Part shown: positions 24,521-32,749 of the stretch, piece by piece | Layout: every line of letters begins with the position of its first letter | Position numbering within the stretch: the first letter of the stretch is position 1 | From: Candidatus Poribacteria bacterium | GTDB taxonomy: Bacteria > Poribacteria > WGA-4E > WGA-3G | Assembly: GCA_022821965.1 (NCBI GenBank) | Contig: JAJECN010000057.1 | Span: 1-64,000 of the forward strand | Length of the DNA stretch: 64,000 nt | Direction of reading: 5' to 3' | The notes under the pieces: model-generated | Seen by the model: only the letters and a program-made list of their open reading frames with translations | Told to the model about the DNA's origin: nothing | Databases searched by the model: none | Program-made: the position numbers and the translations under genes

Positions 24521-26605
24521 CTACTTCACCTTCATTACAACAAGTGTCACATCGTCCGCCTGCGGTTCTCCATCTGCCCATGACATGCCAGCGTTGAAGA
24601 GATGGTCAATAATCGCTTGCGGGGATTGACTCGCTACCTCCGCAAAGAGTTCCGTCGTTTTTGGATAGTCCAACATTTCGTTTTCAGGGTTTAACATCTC
24701 TGGTAGACCGTCACTCATGAGCAGGACCGTATCGCCCGGCTGGAGCTCAAATGATGCTTCTTCTCGTTCAGCTCCGATAAACCCGCCCAACGGCATGCCT
24801 TCAAGCAATATTTCCTCAACGAGGTTTTCGTTCGCTCGGTAGATGAGTGCTGGCGGCATTCCTGCGCCCGCAAGCTCCAGTCTATTGTGGTTGAATGAGA
24901 TGAGTGTCATCGCCATGTACAACCGTTTTAGATTCATACTCTTGATGCCTTGTGAAATACGGTCAAGTGTTTCTAAGTTGTCGGCATCTGGTGCCGATGT
25001 CTTGAAGAGGCTTTTAACAGCGGAAACGACGAGTCCAGCGTTTGTACCGTGCCCCGTGGCATCTCCGATTGCAAGTGTAAGCCGTTCGTTCTCGGTAAGA
25101 TTGTAGTCATAATAGTCGCCACCGACTTCCGTTGCGGGTTGCATTTTGAACGCGATATCAAGGTTAGGCAATTGTGGTGGGTCTTGCGGTAGCATCGACA
25201 TCTGGAGTTTACGTGCCTCTTCCAACTCCTCCGTTTTGCGGGTGTTCTCAACCTCTAAAAGTTGCCGCTCAAGCTCCTCTGTCTCAAGTTTTCGTTTCGT
25301 TCGAGAGAAATTGCGAGCAAGGTAAACCGACATCGAAAAAAGCGGAGCGAGGGTTATAGCGAGCGCACTAAATTGCCAACTTATGTTTCCATCATATCTT
25401 GTATATGAGACGAAAAAAGCAAATATGAACGGAAGGATAATAGGCATGAGCGAACCAAGCCCAAAAATCCACGCGCCATCTTTTTTCTTGAAGATAGCGA
25501 CGATAATCACACGCGCCATCTCTAAAAACGTGAGAACGGTTAATAGAGATAGGAGTAAAGACCCAGCGAGTGTTATCTCGAATGGAATTCGGGTACCAGA
25601 CACTGCTATTTCCCCTATAGTCGCTCCGAGCATTGGGGCAGTATCAACACCAAGGAAGAGCAAGCAGATAGGTATAACCCAACCCATAAGAAAGCACCAA
25701 AACAGCTTTGGTAGCTTCGGATAAAAGAGTGTGTAGAGAAATAGCATTCCTGCCAAAAACATCAGGACATAAACACACGCAAGTAACTGAAGCAGAAATA
25801 GCATTTGTGTTACACTTGTTGCTAAAAAGACAAGTTGGAAGACAAGGAAAACAAAAGCACCGATGCTCCCTATCGAGATCGCAAAATAAAAGTTTTCGCG
25901 TGCCCGCGGATAAAAGATAAACAACAACAGGTGCTGCAGCATCATGAATATCGAAATTGCCGTCCACACCATCTGAAAAGTGGTGATTCCGCGAGCCTGA
26001 GAGATATGTCTTTTAATGTCCCGGTTCAGTTCTGTCAATCTAAGTCCAAAGCCCAATATTGGTATCGACTGGGGAGAAGATAAATTGGAATACCGGACTG
26101 CGATGACATGATCGGTTCTGCCGGAGAACGAAATCACTTGCGGGTTGCGCGCCCAATACGGTTTTTCTTCTTCTCTCGGCGTTCCGACTGTGCCGAATTT
26201 ATAAATCAGTTCCCCATCAAGATAGATTTCAGACGCACCGGCTTGATACGTTACATAGAGTGCCAACGGCAGATGCCAGAGTTGTTCATCAGGAACGGAC
26301 AGATGAAGTCTGAACCAACCGATGCCCTCCCATCCACTTTTCGGTAGCTCTGCTTTAAACAACATTGTATTAGCAGATTCCCACGCGGTATCGTCAAAAG
26401 CTGGATTCGCCCATTCCGTATTATCACCCGGATGATACTTCCAAGGGGCAGCGTACAAAGCTACCCTGTCCGAATTCACAGCCTCTAACGTCAACACGCG
26501 TATACCAGTGACCGGCACAAAGTCGCTCTCTTGCGCAGCTCCTTGCGATACGAATCCAAACGCCGCTAAAATGAGATAGGAAGTTAGAATCAATCCTTGC
26601 CTCAT
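24521..26605 (-). CDS. 7TM-DISM receptor with PP2C (SpoIIE/RsbU) phosphatase domain
   Basis: A 694-residue membrane signalling protein. After a signal peptide (ending near G-A-A-Q) comes an extracellular jelly-roll of the 7TMR-DISM type (about 30-190, with G-W-E-G-I-G-W-F-R and G-E-L-I-Y-K-F-G), then seven membrane helices (about 205-415), a coiled coil rich in Glu/Arg/Leu (about 425-465) and a PP2C-type Ser/Thr phosphatase (about 470-694) with G-G-D-Y-Y-D, D-A-T-G-H-G and M-S-D-G-L-P-E. Such phosphatases act on anti-sigma antagonists in partner-switching pathways. No anti-sigma kinase or antagonist is visible nearby. Its start follows the stop of the GNAT gene by one base. Confidence 0.9.
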   Translation of the reverse strand: MRQGLILTSYLILAAFGFVSQGAAQESDFVPVTGIRVLTLEAVNSDRVALYAAPWKYHPGDNTEWANPAFDDTAWESANTMLFKAELPKSGWEGIGWFRLHLSVPDEQLWHLPLALYVTYQAGASEIYLDGELIYKFGTVGTPREEEKPYWARNPQVISFSGRTDHVIAVRYSNLSSPQSIPILGFGLRLTELNRDIKRHISQARGITTFQMVWTAISIFMMLQHLLLFIFYPRARENFYFAISIGSIGAFVFLVFQLVFLATSVTQMLFLLQLLACVYVLMFLAGMLFLYTLFYPKLPKLFWCFLMGWVIPICLLFLGVDTAPMLGATIGEIAVSGTRIPFEITLAGSLLLSLLTVLTFLEMARVIIVAIFKKKDGAWIFGLGSLMPIILPFIFAFFVSYTRYDGNISWQFSALAITLAPLFSMSVYLARNFSRTKRKLETEELERQLLEVENTRKTEELEEARKLQMSMLPQDPPQLPNLDIAFKMQPATEVGGDYYDYNLTENERLTLAIGDATGHGTNAGLVVSAVKSLFKTSAPDADNLETLDRISQGIKSMNLKRLYMAMTLISFNHNRLELAGAGMPPALIYRANENLVEEILLEGMPLGGFIGAEREEASFELQPGDTVLLMSDGLPEMLNPENEMLDYPKTTELFAEVASQSPQAIIDHLFNAGMSWADGEPQADDVTLVVMKVK

Positions 26606-26606
26606 A

Positions 26607-27161
26607 CTAAAAATTCAATTCCTTTAAAATTGGGTGTTCCAAAATGGATGCGACTTCTGTCCAAGCCTGTTGGCTATTTTCAAGCGAAAGGTCTGGGATG
26701 AACCCGAAATCGAGATAGAGTTTGACCGCAGGAATTCGTCCAGTTGACGTGCCGAGAAAACAGCGTTCATGGGATTGTTTCAAGCGTGTCATCGCTACAG
26801 ACATCATCGGCTTGGAAAGCCCGTGTCCTTGGTAATCGGGATGAATCGCGACCCAGTGAATCTGTCCCCACACTTTTCCATTTATATCCGGCTGCCACCA
26901 TGCCGTGATTGTGCCGATTTCCTCGCCTGCGTCCGTCGTTAGGTAGAAACTTCTATCCTCCATCGCTGAAAGGTCGCGTTCAAACTCGCGATCAAAAAGT
27001 CCGTCGTCAATGTCAATGTAGGGTTCCGCCGCTTTCTGAATCCGCGTCCAGATATGCCCTTCATTCCGACGATAATTTCGGATCGCAAACCCCTCTGGAA
27101 TAGGGAATTGTGGGATATTTTCCATGTTCTCACGAATCATTCTGACGCTGTAGTTTTTCAT
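26607..27161 (-). CDS. GNAT-family N-acetyltransferase
   Basis: A 184-residue acetyltransferase. The acetyl-CoA loop is H-P-D-Y-Q-G-H-G-L-S-K, preceded by the beta-4 strand W-G-Q-I-H-W-V-A-I and followed by A-V-K-L-Y-L-D-F-G-F, all typical GNAT elements. The substrate cannot be predicted. The stop codon is one base before the start of the phosphatase-receptor gene, so translation is likely coupled and the two may work together, for instance by adjusting a target of the receptor. The conserved E-E-I-G-T-I-T-A-W piece sits in the substrate side. Confidence 0.85.
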   Translation of the reverse strand: MKNYSVRMIRENMENIPQFPIPEGFAIRNYRRNEGHIWTRIQKAAEPYIDIDDGLFDREFERDLSAMEDRSFYLTTDAGEEIGTITAWWQPDINGKVWGQIHWVAIHPDYQGHGLSKPMMSVAMTRLKQSHERCFLGTSTGRIPAVKLYLDFGFIPDLSLENSQQAWTEVASILEHPILKELNF

Positions 27162-27244
27162 TATTGGTTGAAAAATATGCCGATGACTTTTTGCCGATTA
27201 TCTGTGCGTACTGCGAAGAACATGGCATTGATTGAAGTCTCTTT

Positions 27245-28885
27245 TTACTCCATCTCAGAAGTATTTTGAACTTTTGAAGGCAGCTCCTGCATCACAGGAA
27301 TGACATAACTCCGAATTGTCAATCCTTCTATTGTTTCCGTCTCTACTCGTGGTTTCGGCTCTTCCCGATGATCAAAGACGATGTAGTATCCTTTCGTTAC
27401 GCCTTCAGATCTGAGATATGTTACAAGCTGCTTTTTACCTGCCTGATAACGGTTGTCGCCTCTCCATATTTTTGTTTCGATGATGTACTTCTGTTGGTTG
27501 TGGGTGATAATGATGTCCATCCTGCCTCTACCGGTTTGCACCTCAATATGCATAAAACCCCCGATGAGTTTTACAAACTGGTCAAGATAAGCGAGCAGCA
27601 GATGCCTGCCAACCGATTCCTGTGGCGTATCAGGGACCTGCAGAATTTTGAACCCTGCACGAGCAATGAAATCTCGGAAATTATCAAGTAAAGCCTTCAT
27701 TTCAATATATCCAGCAGGTGTGATATAATTGAGAAATCCCTTCTCGCCGCCTCCGAGAAGGTATTGATCTTCTAAACCATTCACTACCGGTTTAAAGGTT
27801 CTCATGATGCGATAGAGATAAATCGGATTTAGAATCTCACACATCCGATCAGTAGATTTTTTGATAACCCCATAAGTAGCCAGTTCATTAACAATGTCAT
27901 CGTCCATGTTGAAGTCCACACCTTCATCACGTTCCATAATTCGCATAAGAACACTTTCAAAACGGGGATTCTTACGGATATTGGTTGTTAGATGCTCAAT
28001 GTTGGTGTTCCGTTCATGTAGCAGTTGTGCGTGTGCTTTTGAAAAGTGCACCATGGTAATAGGTTCTGTTTTTGGAACGTTTAATTCCTCTGTAAGAATC
28101 TGCGCAAACCGGTTGACGAGGACAGGTTGCCCAGCAGTCTGTTTATGGATAGATGCTATAACTTCTGGGACGAAAACTTGTCCGACTTCGTCCGTATATT
28201 GCCCAAGCAGTTCCTGCACCTGTTCGAGGGTAAAGTTGGGTAGATGGAACTCATCTTGGATATTGAAGGGAGAGATAGATCGGTCATAGTTGAGCTGGGC
28301 AATACTTTTAACACCAATGATGCCAACACTGTGTGGACATCGAGGCTTACCGGAAATATAGATGTGCCGGAGCGTATGAAGAAAATCACTCAACGCAACC
28401 TGCGGGATACCATCAAATTCATCAATAATTAAGACGAATTTCTGCGGGGTTAGCAACCGATCAAGGTTTCTGAAAAACCTTCTCATTGCATGTGGGTTCG
28501 TTAGTTGGGTATCCGCCAAAAATTGGCTTAAAGCCTCAGAAGGTGTACCGCCACGTCGCTGGAACAAGTTCTCAATTTCTTCGCAAATATCGTGGTAAAG
28601 GTTATCGTAAAAATCGGCAACATCCGTATTTTTATACACATCGAAATTCAGTGGAATTGGGAAGTAGGCTGCTACTGAACCGGGAGCTGCTTCGATGTCA
28701 GAATCCACTGTTAGGACATCCAGGGCACGTTGAAAGAAGGTAGTCTTGCCTGTTTGGCGCGGTGCGAAGATAACAACATAACGTCCCTCTTCAACACGTT
28801 TGATGTAATCGGCGATCTCGTCGGAACGTGAAACGACATAGTGCTCTTGAGGATTGACAGGACCTTGTGTCCAAAAACGTCTCAT
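27245..28885 (-). CDS. AAA-family ATPase with C-terminal PD-(D/E)XK-like domain
   Basis: A 546-residue protein. The N-terminal P-loop is A-P-R-Q-T-G-K-T-T (about 41-49) and Walker B is F-V-L-I-I-D-E-F-D (about 148). The arrangement (short leader Y-V-V-S-R-S-D-E, ATPase, winged-helix region about 290-370) fits the archaeal-ATPase/AAA_35 type. The last 130 residues carry G-R-M-D-I-I-I...Y-I-I-E-T-K-I-W, a D...E-x-K core as in restriction-like nucleases. Such proteins are often called predicted ATPases of mobile or defence islands; their role is unproven. AAAGGAG precedes the ATG and a promoter TTGATT-17-TACAAT lies just upstream. Confidence 0.8.
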   Translation of the reverse strand: MRRFWTQGPVNPQEHYVVSRSDEIADYIKRVEEGRYVVIFAPRQTGKTTFFQRALDVLTVDSDIEAAPGSVAAYFPIPLNFDVYKNTDVADFYDNLYHDICEEIENLFQRRGGTPSEALSQFLADTQLTNPHAMRRFFRNLDRLLTPQKFVLIIDEFDGIPQVALSDFLHTLRHIYISGKPRCPHSVGIIGVKSIAQLNYDRSISPFNIQDEFHLPNFTLEQVQELLGQYTDEVGQVFVPEVIASIHKQTAGQPVLVNRFAQILTEELNVPKTEPITMVHFSKAHAQLLHERNTNIEHLTTNIRKNPRFESVLMRIMERDEGVDFNMDDDIVNELATYGVIKKSTDRMCEILNPIYLYRIMRTFKPVVNGLEDQYLLGGGEKGFLNYITPAGYIEMKALLDNFRDFIARAGFKILQVPDTPQESVGRHLLLAYLDQFVKLIGGFMHIEVQTGRGRMDIIITHNQQKYIIETKIWRGDNRYQAGKKQLVTYLRSEGVTKGYYIVFDHREEPKPRVETETIEGLTIRSYVIPVMQELPSKVQNTSEME

Positions 28886-28920
28886 TTTCCGCTCCTTTCC
28901 GCGAAGTGTATCAACAAAAT

Positions 28921-28949
28921 ATTGTATTATATCTGGTCGAGGAAATCAA
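28921..28949 (-). promoter_or_regulatory. Promoter of the AAA ATPase gene
   Basis: Minus-strand TTGATT (28949-28944) and TACAAT (28926-28921), 17 bases apart. The leader is only about 30 bases and includes AAAGGAG. Confidence 0.55.
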
Positions 28950-28974
28950 CAGAGAATTCAGTTTTCAGAAGAAG

Positions 28975-29099
28975 TGGTTATCAGTTATCAGTTAAGAGAC
29001 CTCTTGTAGCAAGCACAAACTTTGTTACTGCCACAAGAGCATAACCGACAACTGAAGACTGACGACTTCTCTGGCACAAACTAACAGTTTATGCTACAA
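28975..29099. repeat. Heptad-type palindromic repeat plus CACAAACTAACAG unit
   Basis: Left arm GGTTATCAGTTATCAGTTAAG (28976-28996), right arm CAAGAGCATAACCGACAACTGAAGACTGACG (29034-29064). A central CTCTTG/CAAGAG pair closes the stem. Directly after it (29075-29099) stands a copy of the 25-base unit also found twice in the element at 20880-20998, so two repeat families adjoin here. Confidence 0.75.
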
Positions 29100-29134
29100 G
29101 TTTCACACTGAAAGGTATTCAATTAGAAACGATA

Positions 29135-30055
29135 TTACATAGCGTTAATTTTCTTTAATAAGTGCGTAACAACATCAGGCGTTGATTCGCGATCTATCCA
29201 TTCAACGCGGGTATCCTTACGGAACCATGTTAGTTGCCGTTTGGCAAAACGACGGGTGTTCTGCTTCAACTGCTGGGCTGCTTCCAAATATGTACATTTT
29301 CCGTCCAGATACGCGATTAGCTCTCTGTAACCAAAACTTTGGAGTGCGACTGTCTCACGCGCATATCCCACTGCTAACAACGATTCTACCTCTGCTATCA
29401 ATCCGTTCGCAAGCATCACATCTACACGTTGTTCAATACGGCGGTATAGCAGCGCACGCGGCATTGTCAACCCGAAGGCTATAAATGGGTACCGCTGTTT
29501 TTCTGGGCACCACTGCTGCTGGAGTTCGGACATAGGAATCCGTGTCAACTCATAGACTTCCAAGGCACGGATGACGCGGACGATGTTGTTCGGGTGAATC
29601 CGATCAGCAGACACTGGATCGCAGGCGCGGAGCCTTTCGTGGAGGACATCGACCCCACGTTGTGCCGCTTCCTGTTCGAGCCGTTCCCGGAGTGAAGGAT
29701 CTGCTCCTGGTCCCTCAAATAATCCATCCACAATCGCTCGAAAGTAGAGACCTGCCCCTCCGACAAGCAGCACCTGCTTGCTTCTGTCTTGGATGTCGGT
29801 GATCGCCGCGTCTGCAAGCGATTGATAGTCAGCAACGGAGAAGGGTTGGGAAATGTCCACGCAGTCTATGAGATGATGCCGTGCTGCTTGCTGTTCTTCG
29901 GCGGTAGGCTTGGCGGTACCGATGTCCATCTGCCGATAGATTTGCCGAGAATCGACAGAAACGATTTCAGCATCAAGCCGTTGTGCAAGTTGAATGGCTA
30001 TCTCTGTTTTGCCGACTGCTGTGGGACCGAGAAGGCAGAGGAGTCTTGCTTCCAT
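29135..30055 (-). CDS. miaA: tRNA dimethylallyltransferase MiaA
   Basis: A 306-residue enzyme that adds a dimethylallyl group to A37 of tRNAs reading codons that begin with U. The P-loop G-P-T-A-V-G-K-T (10-17), the D-S-R-Q-I-Y motif with the catalytic Asp, G-T-A-K-P-T and the V-G-G-A-G-L-Y-F-R-A strand are all present, and A-K-R-Q-L-T-W-F-R near the end is the tRNA-contact motif. Length is normal. It is the last gene of a run with mnmA and a small membrane protein gene; the gap to the latter is 3 bases. Confidence 0.97.
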   Translation of the reverse strand: MEARLLCLLGPTAVGKTEIAIQLAQRLDAEIVSVDSRQIYRQMDIGTAKPTAEEQQAARHHLIDCVDISQPFSVADYQSLADAAITDIQDRSKQVLLVGGAGLYFRAIVDGLFEGPGADPSLRERLEQEAAQRGVDVLHERLRACDPVSADRIHPNNIVRVIRALEVYELTRIPMSELQQQWCPEKQRYPFIAFGLTMPRALLYRRIEQRVDVMLANGLIAEVESLLAVGYARETVALQSFGYRELIAYLDGKCTYLEAAQQLKQNTRRFAKRQLTWFRKDTRVEWIDRESTPDVVTHLLKKINAM

Positions 30056-30058
30056 TTA

Positions 30059-30595
30059 TTAAATATTATCGCTTTTATTCTCAAAACCAGATTCAACCAA
30101 TCTTGGAAACCACCGTATAAAGAAGGCAACCGCTTTAGTATCTTGCCGGTGCGGTGCGAACAAGTATTTGCCTCTGCTTATCTGTGAATAAGAGAGGGCA
30201 TAAATACCAAAAGCATTGTAACCAACAGCAAGAACGCCAAAGGCATTTCCGCCAATAGCGATAATACCAACCGCGTTTCCACCGATGGCAACAATCCCAC
30301 AAGCATTTATACCGAAAGCAAACACTCCAATTACATTTATACCTACGACAATAATGCCGAAGAGGAGTATGCCCATGGCGAACACACCATAACTTATTGT
30401 TCTACCATCAAACATCGCGCCTGTGTCCATAAACAGGGAAACAAGCCACTGTGAAAATCCCCAATTGGGTATGATAATGCAGACAGTAGTAATGATAGTT
30501 ACGAGGCTGATTAAAATTGTGTAAACAACACCCCACCTTACCAAATACGGTTTGAACGCCTTTTTGAAGTTTTCGGGTGTAAATGTAGTTTGCAT
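30059..30595 (-). CDS. Membrane protein with 10-residue glycine-rich repeats
   Basis: A 178-residue protein of unknown function; start taken at M-Q-T-T-F (30595), 10 bases after mnmA. One membrane helix (about 25-47) is followed by a central region (about 75-135) of five to six tandem decapeptides of the type G-I-V-A-I-G-G-N-A-V, G-I-I-A-I-G-G-N-A-F, G-V-L-A-V-G-Y-N-A-F. The period of 10 with Gly-x-Asn-Ala at fixed places is regular enough to form a beta-solenoid-like sheet or a small-residue-packed membrane structure. The tail is basic. I do not recognise the family from the sequence. It lies between mnmA and miaA in a likely operon, which does not by itself imply a tRNA role. Confidence 0.75.
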   Translation of the reverse strand: MQTTFTPENFKKAFKPYLVRWGVVYTILISLVTIITTVCIIIPNWGFSQWLVSLFMDTGAMFDGRTISYGVFAMGILLFGIIVVGINVIGVFAFGINACGIVAIGGNAVGIIAIGGNAFGVLAVGYNAFGIYALSYSQISRGKYLFAPHRQDTKAVAFFIRWFPRLVESGFENKSDNI

Positions 30596-30605
30596 TTTGG
30601 GAATT

Positions 30606-31721
30606 CTATTCGGGGTTACAAACCGCTTCCACAGTGGCATCGCGAGGGTCTATAATCCAACCGCCGCCGAGGACATATTCACCATCATAAAAGACAGTGG
30701 CTTGCCCGGGGGTAATCGCACGGCGCGGTTCGTCAAATTTCACAACTGCCTTGGTGTCGCTGATAGGAGAGATTGTCGCGGGACCGCCATCATCATGGGA
30801 TCGGATTTTGACGTGTGCACGGATCGGTTCTGTTAACTTCTCAATAGCGATGAGGTTGATACGTTCAACATGCATCGTATCCTCAAGGAGGGCATCGGAG
30901 TCGCCGACAACGACGGTATTTTCTGCTGCGTTGAGTTGTGTCACATAGAGCGGTTTGCCGACAGCAATACCCAACCCGCGTCGCTGTCCGACGGTATAAA
31001 ATGGCACTCCCTCATGCTTACCGAGGATATTGCCTCCTGTATCAACAATATCGCCGCCCTCAATTTTCTCAGGGACCCTGTCTTGGAGGAAGCGTCTATA
31101 ATTGGTGTCGGCAACGAAGCAGAGTTCTTGGCTCTCAATCTTTTCAGCAGTGCGCAACTCATACTTTCGGGCAAGGTCACGGACCTCGGCTTTCGTATAT
31201 TCACCAAGGGGCATCATGGCACAGCGCAACTGCTCCTGTGTGAGCGCAGCGAGGAAATAGGATTGGTCTTTGCTGACATCGCGTGCTTTGCGTAAGAGAT
31301 AGCGTCCGGTTTCTGGGTCCTGCTCAACGCGAGCATAGTGCCCCGTGGCGATGGCATCGCACTCCAATGTTTTGGCAAGGTCAAGAAGTCTACCAAACTT
31401 GAGTTCTCGGTTGCATACCATACAAGGACTCGGTGTTCTGCCGACGAGATATTCTTCTACAAAATAGTCGATGATCTGATCGCGGAAAGCGTCCTCGTAA
31501 TTCACGCCATAGAAAGGGATACCGAGTTGTGTGGCGACGCGGCGCGCGTCCTCAATGCCCTCAAGCGAGCAGCAGTTGGGACGTTCTGGCTCCACCTCAA
31601 TCGTATCGGGCGCGCCGAGGCGCATGGTGATGCCAGTGACATTATAGCCTGCGTCAACCATCATGGCAGCGGTGACGGAACTGTCCACGCCTCCGCTCAT
31701 TGCAACGAGAATTTTTTTCAT
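30606..31721 (-). CDS. mnmA: tRNA-specific 2-thiouridylase MnmA
   Basis: A 371-residue enzyme that puts sulfur on U34 of tRNA-Lys, -Glu and -Gln. The PP-loop S-G-G-V-D-S-S (9-15) for ATP, the catalytic Cys in P-C-M-V-C-N (with the conserved K-F-G following), the second catalytic Cys in E-L-C-F-V-A-D and the G-Q-R-R-G-L-G motif are all in place. The N-C-C-S-L-E-G insertion near residue 50 adds Cys residues. First gene of a run with the decapeptide-repeat protein and miaA, preceded by a promoter at 31779-31807. Confidence 0.97.
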   Translation of the reverse strand: MKKILVAMSGGVDSSVTAAMMVDAGYNVTGITMRLGAPDTIEVEPERPNCCSLEGIEDARRVATQLGIPFYGVNYEDAFRDQIIDYFVEEYLVGRTPSPCMVCNRELKFGRLLDLAKTLECDAIATGHYARVEQDPETGRYLLRKARDVSKDQSYFLAALTQEQLRCAMMPLGEYTKAEVRDLARKYELRTAEKIESQELCFVADTNYRRFLQDRVPEKIEGGDIVDTGGNILGKHEGVPFYTVGQRRGLGIAVGKPLYVTQLNAAENTVVVGDSDALLEDTMHVERINLIAIEKLTEPIRAHVKIRSHDDGGPATISPISDTKAVVKFDEPRRAITPGQATVFYDGEYVLGGGWIIDPRDATVEAVCNPE

Positions 31722-31778
31722 AGGACTACCCAGTTAAGTTAGAAATCTGGCGTAAAGCACGCTTATCAATTTGTATTA

Positions 31779-31807
31779 ATTATACCACATCATAGCCGAT
31801 TTGTCAG
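31779..31807 (-). promoter_or_regulatory. Promoter of the mnmA run
   Basis: Minus-strand CTGACA (31807-31802) and a perfect TATAAT (31784-31779) with 17 bases between. The leader is about 50 bases. Confidence 0.65.
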
Positions 31808-31932
31808 ACAAAATTTGGGGCACCTCAAATTCTTGTGTAAGAGTGGAAGTCCTGTAACCAAAGCCCATTGATGAATAACAACACATCAAGGCGACATTAA
31901 CGCCGATAATTGGCTAAGCGTTTCCTGTCTGC

Positions 31933-32736
31933 TTACATCTTTGGAAATTCTTTTCCGAGTTGTGCTTGAAGTTCTGCCAGTATTTTTTCCTTAATATCAC
32001 CCATCATCTTTTCCAACACTTGTTCGAGCATTTGTGTATCGGGAATACTTTTTCCGAGTTGCCCTTGAAGTTCGGCGTGAATTTTTGTCTCTATGGTGCC
32101 GAGCATCTTAGGGACAAATTCTTTTAGAATTAATTCTTCAGTTGATTGACCCAGTTTCTCTTGTGTCATGTGAAATTCTTCTCCTTGTAAGTGTTCGCGT
32201 AAGCGTTCACGTGCCCGATAGAGCCAGCTATGAATTGTGTTCACCGGTACCCCCAAAAAGTTGCCAATCTCTTTAGTCGTCATTTCATCAAGGTAGTGGA
32301 GCGTGACGACGGTGCGTTCCTTTTCCGGAAGTTTTTCGAGGAGTTGTTTAACAATTTCATAATAATGCTCAGCAGTTTCTGTTTCCCGCTGTTCCGACAT
32401 ATACCGCGTATAAGAGAGTTTCTCTACAATATTTTCTATACGTGGGTCCTCCAAGGATTGCATCTCAGGTTTTTGCTTTCGCAGCCAATCAATGCAAAGC
32501 CGATTGGCGATCACATAGAGCCATCCAGCAAAAAGATTAGGATTCCTGAGTGTAGAAAGGTTCTGATATGCTTGGAGGAAGGTGTCTTGTGTGATCTCTT
32601 GAGCATGATGAAAATCACCGATCTTCTGCCATGCCAAGGCGTGAACGCTTTTTTGGTATTTTTCAACCAATGTAGTGAATGCGGTGTGATCACCCGCTAA
32701 AATATCGTGAATAAGTTGAACGTCATCTTTTTGCAT
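31933..32736 (-). CDS. ECF sigma factor with C-terminal extension
   Basis: A 267-residue RNA polymerase sigma factor. Sigma-70 region 2 (about 22-92: D-F-H-H-A-Q-E-I-T-Q-D-T-F and N-P-N-L-F-A-G-W-L-Y) and region 4 (about 130-185: L-P-E-K-E-R-T-V-V-T-L-H-Y and T-K-E-I-G-N-F-L-G-V) are clear. An 80-residue extension follows, with the motif A-E-L-Q-x-Q-L-G-K-x-x-P occurring twice (about 220 and 255); it is helical and charged. Such tails can take over the role of a separate anti-sigma factor, and none is visible next to it. The gene starts 13 bases after the ABC-2 permease, in the same direction, which may be its target or sensor. Confidence 0.9.
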   Translation of the reverse strand: MQKDDVQLIHDILAGDHTAFTTLVEKYQKSVHALAWQKIGDFHHAQEITQDTFLQAYQNLSTLRNPNLFAGWLYVIANRLCIDWLRKQKPEMQSLEDPRIENIVEKLSYTRYMSEQRETETAEHYYEIVKQLLEKLPEKERTVVTLHYLDEMTTKEIGNFLGVPVNTIHSWLYRARERLREHLQGEEFHMTQEKLGQSTEELILKEFVPKMLGTIETKIHAELQGQLGKSIPDTQMLEQVLEKMMGDIKEKILAELQAQLGKEFPKM

Positions 32737-32749
32737 CAGGATATTCCTC

